Part shown: positions 1 through 10,940 of the stretch, piece after piece
How positions within the stretch are numbered: position 1 is the first letter of the stretch
How the letters are laid out: each line of letters opens with the position of its first letter
Assembly (NCBI GenBank): GCA_009193035.1
Contig: SWDT01000019.1
Location: forward strand, 496,001 to 560,000
Direction of reading: 5' to 3'
From: Halicephalobus mephisto
Lineage: Eukaryota; Nematoda; Chromadorea; Rhabditida; Panagrolaimidae
Length of the DNA: 64,000 bases
Notes under the pieces: generated by a model
Database searches by the model: none
What the model was told of the DNA's origin: nothing
Seen by the model: the letters and a program-made list of their open reading frames with translations, nothing else
Position numbers and translations under genes: made by a program

Positions 1-250
1 ATATTATCTACCGTATTTGACCATTTAATTAATCAAACACATTTCGCCAAAAAGGCGGGATTTTTGAATTTTTGAAAATTTTCCGAATTTTTAAGTTATT
101 TAATTTTTTTATTTTTAAATTAATTAAAAAATGTTATTCATCGTATTTACCTGCCATAATAATGAAGCACATTTCGCCAAAAAGGCGGAATTTTAAAGAA
201 TTTTTAATTTTTTTGATTTTTCTAAATTTTTTTATTTTTTGGTTTTGAAA
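1..250. repeat. Two-copy 130-bp direct repeat
   Basis: The block ATTTCGCCAAAAAGGCGG occurs at about 41-58 and again at 171-188, exactly 130 bp apart, with related AT-rich flanks. The core can fold as a short hairpin (CGCC, five A, GGCG). No coding frame is supported. This is intergenic repeat DNA. Confidence 0.7.
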
Positions 251-860
251 TTGATTGACAGATGTAATTTGCCGTATTTGGGTGTCTATTTTCTTTGACC
301 TGACCATTGTTGGTCTTGGCCGGTCAAAAAAGGGACTTTTGGCCGGTCAAAAAAGGGGCTCTTGACCGACGGAGAGGTACATACCTGTCCGTGTCTGTCC
401 GTCGTCGTCAGGCGGTGTTTGGTGGGCCATTGTTGCTGTGTGTGTTCGTTTGAATCTCGTTTCCCGAGATTGCCCACCTTGCTGTGGACCTTTTTACTCC
501 TGCTGCGACCGGAAAAAAATTTATTTTTTATTTTTAAAAATTACATAACTTATTTTTTAAATTTATTTCATTATTTAAAAATATATTTTTATAAATTTTT
601 ATTAAAATTAAATTTAGAAATATTGGGATTTTTGATTTATTCCATTCTTAGGCGGATAAATTACACAATTTCGTCGATTTATCCGGCAGCCGTCAGACCC
701 AAGACAGCCCCCGAGGCAAGGCGATGAATGAACGCAAAAAGTAAAAAGTAAAAAAGTCAAATTTGTTCATTTTCGTTTGATTATTCTCGAATGACAGCTC
801 ACCTGCACGTGATCATTACGAGTTCATCTTTTATTTTCTGATTTTATATAACATCCTGGA
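251..860. other. Intergenic, with a GC-richer island at ~300-510
   Basis: The stretch is non-repetitive compared with its flanks. It starts with a 23-bp-spaced duplication of GGCCGGTCAAAAAAGGG (about 318 and 341), followed by a GC-richer island. Near 652-690 an inverted GGATAAAT/ATTTATCC pair could form a hairpin. A 121-codon frame exists, but it turns into Leu/Phe/Tyr-rich AT sequence and has no splice context, so I do not call a gene. It could be regulatory DNA for a gene to the left. Confidence 0.35.
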
Positions 861-863
861 GAA

Positions 864-1280
864 TTTCGCGTCGGGACCATTTTTTGGAAATCTTTATTTT
901 TAACTTGTTTAATATTCATATTTCAATAATTCAAACTAGTAAAACCTAAAATCAAAATTCTGACGATTTCATAATTTTCTATGAAATTTCGAAAATTCGC
1001 GTCGGGACCATTTTTTAAAAGTATTTATTTTTAACTTGTTTAATATTCATATTTCAATAATTCAAACTAGTAAAACCTAAAATCAAAATTCTGACGATTT
1101 CATAATTTTCTATGAAATTTTGAAAATTCGCGTCGAGACCATTGTGCAAAAATATCCATTTCTAATTTCCTTGATATCCTTATTAGAACATCCTAGGATT
1201 TTGGAATAACATCTGGAACCATCTGAAAATTCATTTTTTTAATTTTCAAAGATTTTCGAAATTCGCGTCGGGACCATTTC
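864..1280. repeat. Tandem repeat of ~131 bp carrying the CGCGTCGGGACC motif
   Basis: Two nearly identical units start at about 864 and 996. The TTCGCGTCGRGACCATT boundary motif recurs at about 1127 and 1264. The unit is AT-rich and non-coding. The boundary motif belongs to a family dispersed through the window (see findings). Confidence 0.7.
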
Positions 1281-1624
1281 TGATTTTCTTCCTATTATAT
1301 TAATTCCGCTTTTTCACACAATTTGCCCGACACCACAGTAATTCACATTTTACAAGTTTCAAAATTTCGAAAACTACTTTATTTTAATTTTTTCAAAATC
1401 GAATTTTTGCAAGCTTTGTTGTTTTTTATATCCCGATAACTTCCTCAGATTGACAGGTACTATTTCAGTTTATTGAGCATTTTTGGAACTTATAATTGAT
1501 AATAGACAATGTGATTTGTAAATAATTTTGAAAGGGTATTTTTAAGTCAAAAAAATATTTAATTTATTCGGATTTACGGCAGCGAACGGCGTGTGTTTAT
1601 CCACAGTTAGAGTGTGTCCTCCAC

Positions 1625-1707
1625 GCAGTCGTGGCCGAGTGGTCTAAGGCGCTACGTTCAGGTCGTAGTCAACTCTGTTGGCGTGGGTTCGAATCCCACC
1701 GACTGCA
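1625..1707 (+). tRNA. tRNA-Leu (anticodon CAG)
   Basis: The sequence forms a full class II cloverleaf. The 7-bp acceptor stem is GCAGTCG with CGACTGC, followed by discriminator A. The D-arm carries the A box TGGCCGAGTGG. The anticodon stem CTACG/CGTAG holds loop TTCAGGT with anticodon CAG at 1659-1661. The extra arm CAAC-TCT-GTTG is as expected for Leu. The T-arm GTGGG-TTCGAAT-CCCAC holds the B box. No intron is present. All stems pair, so the gene looks functional. Confidence 0.97.
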
Positions 1708-1709
1708 AA

Positions 1710-1715
1710 TTTTTT
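1710..1715 (+). terminator. RNA polymerase III T-run terminator of tRNA-Leu
   Basis: Six consecutive T residues begin two bases after the tRNA discriminator, and a second T run follows. This is the standard Pol III termination signal and fits the internal A and B boxes. Confidence 0.85.
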
Positions 1716-1871
1716 CCTTTTTCTGACAAAAATATTTCAATAACCTTGCTTATACCGTATATTCCCGTAACTTCATCCCTCTTGTTTCATTGCGGGTCCT
1801 AGAGGGAAAATTCGAATGAATATTTTCATTGTTGACCATTTGGTTTCTTTTTTCATTGAAATGTTTTTATT

Positions 1872-2240
1872 TTTTTTCAATATTTTTTATCAAAAAGTAT
1901 TGGAGGTTTCCCGGACTCACACTAGAAATAAAGCAGATCTCGATTTTACAACTATTCCTGGGGTTGTTTGGCCCGCCGTTATCAGTGGTCCTCGGAATTG
2001 TACGAAACTTGGGACATTGACATTTTTCAAACGAGTGAGTGCCAGGAAACGCCGAGAATCGTGATTGCTCATCGGGGCGCTCCTTCGCATTCCGCGAGAC
2101 CCTACTTTGTCGACCAAAAATTTGCTTTTTCAATCATACCTTGAGGCTTTATTTGCATTATTTGTACGATTTTAGGATTCAAGAAATTCAGTGGGTAGTC
2201 TTCCAGAACGTGTTTGTTTACGGTAAAGGATGATTCAGAT
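1872..2240. other. GC-richer island of unknown nature
   Basis: This ~250-bp island (about 1895-2133) stands out from AT-rich flanks and is not part of any repeat I could find. Frames of about 60-90 codons are open on both strands over the same bases, so coding strand cannot be decided. A GTGAGT donor-like site lies on the minus strand near 1915. It could be an exon of a gene outside recognition, a non-coding RNA or regulatory DNA. It does not resemble 5S, U1, U2, U4, U5, U6 or SL RNA as I know them. Confidence 0.3.
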
Positions 2241-2469
2241 TCAATTTTTAAATAAAAAATTGGATTTTTAAAAATAATCGATTTTTTAATTTTTTACGGT
2301 CTTGAGTGGAAATTTGCATAGTTAAATTGTTGGTCTCGAGAGGAATTTTCGATTTTATTGATGTTTTGACAGCATGTCAGTCCCGCAAGAAAGCCGCTTT
2401 TTCTTTTAAAACATGAATGAAGTGGCTTACCTTCGACGTGATCCTATACTTACTGTTCTTGGACTCTAT

Positions 2470-3330
2470 TGTAAGCTTTTAGAATCTTCCAAAAGAACCT
2501 AAACATGATTTTTTACAATTTTTGGTCTTGATTGGAAAATTCCAAAAATTCGTGTCGGAACAGTTTTTTAAATTTCATGAAAAATACAATTTTAAAATCT
2601 TCCAAAAGAACCTAAACATGATTTTTTACAATTTTTGGTCTTGATTGGAAAATTCTTTTTGAGAAACTTTTTAACTTTTATGAAAAATACTTTTAATTTT
2701 ACAAAAAAATACAATTTTAAAATCTTCCAAAAGAACCTAAACATGATTTTTTACAATTTTTGGTCCTGATTGGAAAATTCAAAAATTCTTTTTGAGAAAC
2801 TTTTTAACTTTTATGAAAAATATCTCTAATTTTACAAAAAATACAATTTTAGAATTTTCTAAAACCAAATAAACATAAAATTTAATAATTTTCGATCTGC
2901 ACTAGAAAATTCGTGTTGAGATGATTTTCTCAAAGTTTCGTGGAAGATGTTTGTGTGATTGGAACTCGCTAAAATCAAGTAAACACAGCATTTTCCGATT
3001 TTTGATCGCAACTAGAAAGTTTTGAAATTCACATTGAGAGAATTTTTTTAAATTTTCAATAAATATCTTTGATTTTTTATCACAATTAAATCGAAATTTT
3101 GTAATTTTTGGTCCTGACTGGAAAGTTTTAGAAATTCGTGTCGAGAGAATTTTTAAAATTTTTAATATTTTAGATTTTTTAAAACTTTGTAAATATTAAA
3201 TTTCACATTTTTGGTCCTGATTGGAAAGTTTTTAATATTTTTGATTTTTTTAAACTTTATAAATATTAAATATTATAATTTTTTAAAGATTATTTTTGAT
3301 TTTTTTGTATTATTATGAATTATGATTTTA
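2470..3330. repeat. Degenerate ~120-bp tandem repeat
   Basis: Units with ATCTTCCAAAAGAACCTAAA and TTTTTGGTCTTGATTGGAAA recur at about 2480, 2597 and 2723, with increasingly degenerate units to about 3260. All reading frames are closed or low complexity. Non-coding. Confidence 0.65.
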
Positions 3331-3519
3331 TCCCCGAAAATTCGAAGGACATTTGTCATCGATGAACTTCTTTTTCTCAGTTCCAGAATCCCAGCGGGAA
3401 GTCTTACGTGTTCCAATTTCTTCGTTGATCTATTTTTCGATTTTTTCTAAAAATCTAAACTAACTGAAAATTTGTTTTGTCAAGAAAATCAACAAAACTC
3501 ATTTTCTGTTTTTTTATCA

Positions 3520-3990
3520 AAGACGAGTTTGACGTTAAAATTCGGATTTTTCGCGTTAAGACCACATTTAGAGGTTATTTATTTGAAAAATTTACTTTGT
3601 CTAAATCGATGCAAAAATTTGATATCTATAAAGAACTGGACATCAAAATCAAATCCGCAGGTTGCCCGCAACATTGTGGCAAGATGGTCAATTTAATTTT
3701 ATTTCGACCAGTCTGCCCCAATGTTGCGGGCAACTTGCGGATTTGATTTTGAAGTTGATTGTTTTGCAAACTTCGGAATAGAATTTTTGATATCTATATT
3801 AAATTATATAAAAAATTCGACATCAAAGTCAAATCCGCAAGTTGCCCGCAACTTTGGGGCAGATCGGTCGATATTTGTGTTTTCATTTATAAAAATTCCG
3901 AAATTAAAGTAAGATCTGCACTTTGCTTGCAGCATGGAAGCAGATAAGTCGACATAAAATCCGCAAGTTGCCCGCAACGTTGGGGCAGAT
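3520..3990 (+). repeat. Dispersed repeat with GTTGCCCGCAAC dyad, copy A
   Basis: The block contains four copies of a ~21-bp core beginning GTTGCCCGCAAC and ending GGCA: at 3661, 3841 and 3967 in plus orientation and at 3714-3734 inverted. The core has an internal 5-bp dyad (GTTGC/GCAAC). The surrounding ~350 bp, including a segment with TTCGCGTTAAGACCACATTT, reappears inverted at about 15900-16250, and the core recurs at 21432-21928. Short open frames here are by-products of the repeat. Confidence 0.8.
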
Positions 3991-4216
3991 CGGCTTGTTT
4001 AATTGTTGCGTGAAAATTCAATTTGACTTTGATTTATTTTATTTTTGTTTTTGTTTTAAATTTATTTTTGTTTCAATTTCGATAAAACGGAACACTGAAG
4101 TCTCGAGAATTTTCCAAGTAAATTGTTCCTCAAAAATTTCAACTTTAATTCCGATTTTTCGTGAAAATTCGTAATCTTCGACGATAATGGCTGAAAGTTA
4201 TGAGCAAATATTTCAG

Positions 4217-4379
4217 CTTTCCTCTTAGAAGACCCCTGAGGAGGACCCGCGCGGCTTTGAAGCGGACCAGAGCGCGTTCGCTGTCGCCGAACAAGGACAC
4301 TCGATTTGTTCGATTTCTGAGAAACAAAAGAAAGTGAAAATATTTTAAGTTTAAAGTTTTATTTTTAAACTTTATTTAA
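4217..4379 (+). promoter_or_regulatory. Probable dlg-1 5' UTR after a splice or trans-splice acceptor
   Basis: A good acceptor, ATATTTCAG, ends at 4216. The 163 bases that follow are GC-richer than the flanks and run without another obvious acceptor to the dlg-1 start codon at 4380. This fits a 5' UTR that begins at a cis- or SL trans-splice site. Which of the two cannot be told from DNA alone. Confidence 0.5.
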
Positions 4380-7300
4380 ATGGCACATAAATCTGGAGAA
4401 GCCCATCGGGCCCTGGAGCGACTGGAAGAGTACCACGCCGAACTCACCAGACCCTCCGACGCCGAACTCAAGTACGCCATCGAAAAAATCATCGGAATCT
4501 TCAAAACGAGGCTCTTCCAAGCCCTCTGTGGTACGTTTTAGTTCAATTATCGATTTTTTAAAACTTGAATTTTCAAAATTTTCTAAAATTAAAATTTTAC
4601 GAATTTTCTAAAATTAAAATTTTCTAAATTTTATGAAATTAAAATTTTCTAAATTTTCTAAAATTAAAATTTTACGAATTTTCTAAAATTAAAATTTTCT
4701 AAATTTTCTAAAATTAAAATTTTCTAAATTTTCTAAAATTAAAATTTTCTAAATTTTCTAAAGATCTATTTGATTCTAAAATTTTCTAAAACCTTAACAA
4801 ATTTCGAAATTTTAGAATTTTGTAAATTTTTGGAATTTTTTTAAAGTTTATAGAAAATTTTAGAAATTTTTAAAATTCTTGTTGATTTCGAAATTTTTTA
4901 AAGTTTGTAGAAAATTTCAGAAATTCTGAAAATTTGTGAAGATTTAGTTGATTTTGAAATCTTCTAAAATCAAACAATTTTGAAATAAAAAAAATATTTT
5001 TCAAATTTTTTAAATTTTTACAGTAATATGATTTTTTTGAATTATTTATAATAATTTTTTTATTTTTACAGTAATATTTTTTTATTTTTACAGTGATTTT
5101 TTTAATTTTTATAATAATTTTTTTTATTTTTATAATAATTTTTTTTATTTTTACAGTAATATTTTTTGATTTTTATAATAATTTTTCTTATTTTTACAGT
5201 AATTTTTAAAATTTTTACAGTAATTCTTAAAATTTTTATAATAATTTTTTTTATTTTTACAGTAATATGATTTTTTGCAGATATCCAGGATTTTTATGAC
5301 AATACCTTGATCAACGAGAGAATCCCCTTTGATGAGAAGACCCGAGAAACTAAAAGACTCGCCGAAAGATGGGAGAACAACCCTCCTTTCGGGGCCTTCG
5401 GGGGTAGTCTTTTTGAAAGACCTTTGACAAACGGATACCACACCACAGATGGACACAACATCTCGACCCATTCGTACACTTTCCAGGAACAAAGAAAGGA
5501 ACTGGTAAGTCATACTTTTTTAAAGTAATTTTTCATTTTAAAAAAAAAATATTTTTAAAATTTTTAAATTCGCGCGCAAAGACCGAAAGTGTTCTGAAAA
5601 TAGAAAAATGGTAAAACTGGCAATTTAAAAATATTTCTATTTTTTACCTGAATTTTACATTTCTAAAAATTCTTGTCGACATAAGTCCAAAAAAGTTATT
5701 TTTAATTTTTAAACAAGTGCAATTTTTGAATTCCCGCGCAGAGAGAGCGACGTTTGCAAAAACGGAAATAATGGTAATTCTGGTAATTTATAAAATTGAC
5801 TCGCACTGTCCTCTCTCTCTCTCTTTTCTCACAATCCTAAAATTCTCACAGGATCGTTTTTTACTGTTTATTTTTAACTTTTACTACTTTAACTTTTGTA
5901 ATAATATTGCTTAAGACGAAGGATGGTTGGGCAACGACGGAGTACACGACGAAGACCGTCGACGGACCCGGCGGGAGCCACACTCAGACGAATTCTGTAA
6001 GTAATTAGTTCTAATTTTCCTCAATTTTAATCCTTAAACTTGTTCTTATTCATCTCTATACGATTTAAAATCACTTTACGACTTGAATTAAAAATGATTC
6101 ATATATGAAATTTCGAAATATGACTCATCCGAAAAATATTTTTTTAAATTGAACAAAGTTGAATTTTTCAGGCTTCTGGATTGATCGATGCTCATGGACA
6201 GGAATGGGAAATTGATGATGTTGTCATTGAGAAAAATCAAACAGGACTCGGATTTTCTATTTCTGGAGGTCGTGATCGAGGAGACAACGACTCCCACATC
6301 AGAGTCACGGACATCAGCAAAGGCGGGGCCGTCGCGAGAGATGGAAGAATCAAGGTGAACGACATAATTCTGAAGGTTAACAACACAGATTGCGTTGATG
6401 TCGATCACAATGTCGCTGTTCAAGCTTTGAAGAATTCTGGAACTGTTGTCCGTCTGCTGGTCAAACGTCCGAAACCGACCAGATCCGTCTCCCAACACGA
6501 TTTGAGATTCGGAGGAACAACTACTGGATTCAGTTCGACATATGGACAGACTCCGACTTCCGTTTTGCCGCCTCCAGTGAGTTCCCTTCATTCCCCCACT
6601 GCTCCTGTCAACATCCCCATCCAGAGAATCCCGCCGGAAATCCAGCGTCTGGAGCTTAATCCGAGTATCCGAAAACTCGAGCTTCTCAAAGGATCTGGAG
6701 GCCTTGGGTTCTCCGTTGCCGGAGGAGTCGGTAATCAGCACGTCCCAGGAGATAACGGAATTTACATCACGAGAATCATCGAAGGCGGCGCTGCTTATTA
6801 TGACGGAAGACTTCAGCCGATGGACAGAATCGTCGCTGTTGATAATGTGCTTCTGGAGAACGTCACCCATAGCTTCGCTGTTAACACTTTGAAGTCTACT
6901 GGACAAAGAGTTGCCATCTACTACGAAAAGAACCCCCATCCCAACTATGTCCCTCCTCCCATCGATGACAGCTCTAGAAGCTTCACGGGAATCGCCGCAG
7001 CCAACAGATCTGGATCGATTCAGCAATTTCCGGACCAGAGTTACGGTAGCCAAAGTCATCTAGCTTACGCTTCTGGAGTGCCTGGAACCCAAGCCTACGA
7101 ACCAGAGATATCCCTAGCCCCGAGAGTTGTGACGTTGAAGAAAGGTGATGGAGGATTAGGATTCAATATTGTCGGAGGAGAAGACAGAGAACCTGTTTAC
7201 ATAAGTCACGTTCTTCCCGGAGGAGTTGCGGATCTCTCTGGAAACGTCAGAAAAGGTGATGTACTTCTTCAAGTCAACGATATTGACCTCAGAAATGCCA

Positions 7301-10300
7301 CTCATAACGCTGCTGCTTTGGCTTTGAAAAATTGTCTACCTAATTCGTTTGTCAATTTGACGTTACAATACAGACCTGCTGATTACGCGGCTTTCGAAGC
7401 GAAAGTTGAGGCTTTGAGAAACGATATGCTTAACAGACAGGCAGCAGCTGCGGCAACGGTCGGAGTTAATCCGGTTACTGTAGCTGGAAGAAGGGACGTG
7501 TTTGTCAGAGCTTTGTTCGACTACGATCCTTCTAGAGAAACAGGAGTCCCACACAGAACCATGGGATTCAGATACGGAGATATCCTTCATGTCTTAAATG
7601 CCAATGATGACGAATGGTGGACCGCCAGAAGGGTCGCCGAAACAGGAGACGAAGGTGGCGAAGGACTGATTCCTAGCAAGAAAAAAGTCGAAAAACGAGA
7701 AAGACAAAGAAGGAAACAAGTTAACTTCAACGCTGGAAGTCAGAGTCTCGGAAGAAACGCCTCCATGGGCATGGAAGGCAGAAGAGGCTCCAGAACCCAG
7801 CTATCCTTCTCCCGCAAGTTCCCATTCGTCAAATCCACTGAAAAATTGAACGAATTCACAGATCATGACCGTAAGTTTACTTTTTACAATACTGCACAAA
7901 TTCCTAAACTTTTGTATTTTTTAAAATCTTTGAAAATAATTTAGAAACTTCTGAGAATTTTCAGAATCTAATGAAAATTCAATTTCTCAGATTACTGTAG
8001 AAATGTATAGAATCTAATAAGAATCTTTAATTTTTTGAAAATAATTTAGAAACTTCTATGAATTTTCAGAATCTAATGAAAATTCAATTTCTCAGAGTAC
8101 TGTAGAATTTACAGAATCCAGTTGGAACTTCTAGGATTCTCTAGAATTCCCCAGAATCTCTCGAGAGTTTTCAAAACTTCCTAGAACCTATTAAAATTTT
8201 TAATTTCTAAAATTCAAGATCCTAGAAGTTTTAAAAAATTTTCGGAAATTGCTTTGTAAAAAGTACTTTTTTGTAATAGTACAATTTTTCCTCAGGAGTT
8301 CCAGCGGAATTTACTTCGACAGAATTCACATGCACTTCCGACAGTGATTACAACCGTAAGTAGGATGTTCGTTTTTTCAGAACTGTCGATTTCGAAAAAT
8401 TTCAAAATTCAAAAAATTTTAAAATTGAAGATTTTGAAAAATTTCTAATTCGAAAAATTGGCAGTTTTGGTTGTTGTTTTTTGTGAAAGGTTCATGGTCA
8501 GTGATCAAAAACAAAAGTCCGAAAATATGCAGTATAATCCGTCAAGAGTCCATGTTTTCTGTCGAAGTCCATTCTTTGAGTAATTTGATTAATTATTAAA
8601 ACACTAATTTTGTAATTTAAAAAAGTTAATAATTATTCGTGTTAGGACCAATGATTTTTTGTAAGAAAATTTTTGAACATTTGTCCCGACATGAATGTTG
8701 TTTGATTTACTTTTTAATTACAAATTTGGTTGAAAATTGTCTAAATAATTATTTATTAAATTAATTGTTGAAAAAAGTTAATAATTATCCGTGTTAGGAC
8801 CAATGGTTTTTTGAAAGAAAATTTTTGAACATTGGTCCTGACACGAATGTTGTTTGATTTACTTTTTTAATAAAACTTTGATTATTAATAATTTAATTTT
8901 TTTCAGTTAATGCAACAGATGAGCCAATTTTCTCTTACGAAACCGTTGAAGTCCAGAACAGTAAGTATTTTTAAATAAAACTATTAATTTCGAATTTTTA
9001 ATATTTCGAAATAAGTTTAATTTTTAAATTTAAAATTTGAATTTTTATTAAATTTATTCGAAAACATTTAGAAAGGTTGATTTTTGAATTAATTTGATAA
9101 AAATTAAAAGTTTAACATGTTTTGAAAAAAATCGAATTTGAATTAATTTGAAAATTTAAAAAATTAAATTGAGTTTGGAAATTTTTAAAATTAAGTTGAG
9201 TTTGAAAATTTTAAAAATTAAATTGAGTTTGGAAATTTTTAAAATTAAGTTGAGTTTGAAAATTTTAAAAATTAAATTGAGTTTGGAAATTTTTAAAATT
9301 AAGTTGAGTTTGAAAATTTTTAAAAATAAATTGAGTTTGGAAATTTAAAAAAGTAAATTGAGTTTGGAAATTTTAAAAAGTAAACAGTTTTGTACTTGAG
9401 TCATCATTCTGATTTTAACCTTTCAGTCAATTATGTTCGCCCAGTCATCATCTTAGGAGCGATGAAGGACAGAATCAACGATGAAATTGTCGGTCGATAT
9501 CCAGACAAATTCAGCAGTTGTGTTCCGCGTGAGTTTATTTTTTATTTTTTTTTGAATTAGGTACTAGTTGACATGACTCAAAAAATGAATCATTTTTGTT
9601 TTTGTTTTTATTTTTGAGGGACCATATAATTATTTTATTTTTTAGATACTTCTCGACCACCACGTGAAAATGAGGTTCATGGAAGAGATTACTACTTTGT
9701 TAGTAAAGCAGAAATGGAAAATGACGTCAGAAACAACATGTTTATCGAAGCAGGACAGTTCCAGGATAATCTCTACGGTACTTCCATCAATGCCGTCAGA
9801 GAAGTGGCGAATTCAGTAAGTATTCATATATGAAAATTAATTTTTAACAAACAAAACTACCATGGGATATTTGAATGTGGTTTTTGGGATTTTTAGTTTG
9901 ATGTATGGAAATTAATCATAGAAGATAGATAGAGGGGTATTTGTGGTATGTATTTTGATTTCGGAGGTTTTAAGTCTATTCAGACGAGATATAGTTCCAA
10001 AACATTACGAAATAACCACACGAAACCAAAATTGTAGACTGCTTTCGTTTTTTAAAACTTCCAAAATTCCCGTCGAGACCGTTTTGTGAAAATTTGATAT
10101 ATCATTTTATAATATATTATTAACTACGAAATAACAACCATGCAAATTCGGGATTTTAAACCATTTTTGATTTTTATAATAATTATGGCAATTTTAGGGA
10201 CGACATTGCATCCTCGATGTGAGTGGCAATGCAATCAGAAGACTCCAAAACACGGCTAATATCCAGCCAATTGCGATCCTGATCAAGCCGTACAGTCCTC

Positions 10301-10558
10301 AACAACTCCGAGAATGGGATCCTAGTCTCCCGGATTCAGAAGCTCAAAGAGCCTACGAAAGAGTTCAAAGAATCGAACAGAACTTTGGAGACTTGTTTAC
10401 GAGTGAGTTTTGTTTTTTAGTTTTGATATATTGAGTTTTGGTTTTTAGCAATTGTAACTGGATACAACTTTGAAGACATCATGAACAAGGTTATCATGAC
10501 AATTAACGATCATGCTCGTCCAAGGATCTGGGCTCCGAGCCACCAACCTCTCCCATGA
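4380..10558 (+). CDS. dlg-1: DLG-1, Discs-large MAGUK scaffold (10 exons, 951 aa)
   Basis: Exons: 4380-4530, 5281-5504, 5916-5996, 6172-7870, 8296-8355, 8907-8960, 9427-9528, 9646-9815, 10198-10402, 10449-10558; phases agree at every junction. An N-terminal L27 domain (about residues 8-70) is followed by three PDZ domains (about 163-255, 318-405, 469-555) with GLGF loops [20 protein letters not shown] and [10 protein letters not shown]. An SH3 domain (about 591-660; [15 protein letters not shown]) and a guanylate-kinase-like domain (about 757-950) complete the MAGUK order. The GK domain begins [14 protein letters not shown] in place of a P-loop, so it is a binding rather than a catalytic module, as in all DLGs. 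In C. elegans DLG-1 works with AJM-1 at the epithelial apical junction. Length is close to that protein. The exon 3 acceptor (GCTTAAG) is atypical. Exons 5-7, linking SH3 and GK, are all phase 1-1. Confidence 0.97.
4531..5280 (+). repeat. dlg-1 intron 1: simple repeats with many acceptor-like TTTTTACAG sites
   Basis: The first part is a ~35-bp tandem of TTTTCTAAAATTAAAA. The second part (about 5020-5280) repeats a TTTTTACAGTAATATTTTTT unit, so a run of U-rich ..ACAG acceptor look-alikes precedes the true site TTTTTTGCAG at 5280. No coding sequence. Confidence 0.75.
7871..8295 (+). repeat. dlg-1 intron 4 with a ~100-bp direct duplication
   Basis: The segment AAAATAATTTAGAAACTTCT through an ATTACTGTAG-type motif occurs at about 7932-8000 and again at about 8035-8110. 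The rest is a degenerate series of 'agaattct/tctagaa' words. The following intron (8356-8906) holds a ~130-bp duplicated segment with TAATTATTCGTGTTAGGACC at about 8628 and TAATTATCCGTGTTAGGACC at about 8779. No exon is apparent in either. Confidence 0.55.
9120..9385 (+). repeat. Tandem ~50-bp repeat in dlg-1 intron 6
   Basis: Alternating units AAATTGAGTTTGGAAATTTT and AAGTTGAGTTTGAAAATTTT repeat about five times between exons 6 and 7 of dlg-1. Non-coding. Confidence 0.8.
9868..10160 (+). repeat. ~295-bp dispersed repeat in dlg-1 intron 8, copy 1
   Basis: Almost all of this intron is one sequence that reappears, inverted and nearly identical by eye, at about 17315-17611 in an intron of the second nuclear receptor gene. 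It includes the stretches TATTTCGTAATC/ATTACGAAATAACC and CCCGTCGAGACCGTTTTGTG. Because the receptor gene is on the minus strand, both copies have the same orientation relative to host transcription. No open frame or terminal repeat is obvious. Confidence 0.85.
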
Positions 10559-10778
10559 TCACTGCCATGTAGTGTATTTCGCTTATCTTCGGTTGTGATG
10601 CGTAAAAATTAAAAACAGCACATATCTAAGTTACGATATTCCTACCCTCGATTCCCCGCACTTATTAGCTGAGATACTTATCCCTAAAAATCTCCTTTTT
10701 TAATTTTAGTTATTTTTCATTTTTGATAGTTATATTTTTTTTAAAATACTTTGCCGATTTGTTGAAGAAAATTTCGAT

Positions 10779-10784
10779 AATAAA
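10779..10784 (+). promoter_or_regulatory. Polyadenylation signal of dlg-1
   Basis: AATAAA lies about 220 bases after the dlg-1 stop codon, with an overlapping second copy at 10783. It is the first canonical signal downstream of the gene. Confidence 0.7.
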
Positions 10785-10940
10785 TAAAATTATTTTTAAA
10801 AAATAGCGGGAAAACAACAAGAATGAGTGATAAAATGTGCAGAGAGAACGAGACCGAAGGCAAAACTGGCTTTGATCTAGCTGTTTTGGCCGTTATTTTT
10901 TCGCGCGATTGTGAATTATACGTTGTATTTTGTTTTTTTT

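Noticed and set aside
362..727. 121-codon plus-strand frame
   Set aside because: Only its first third is of normal composition; the rest is translated A/T intergenic DNA.
6088..7059. 323-codon minus-strand frame opposite dlg-1
   Set aside because: Shadow of the large PDZ-encoding exon; no domain, no splice logic.
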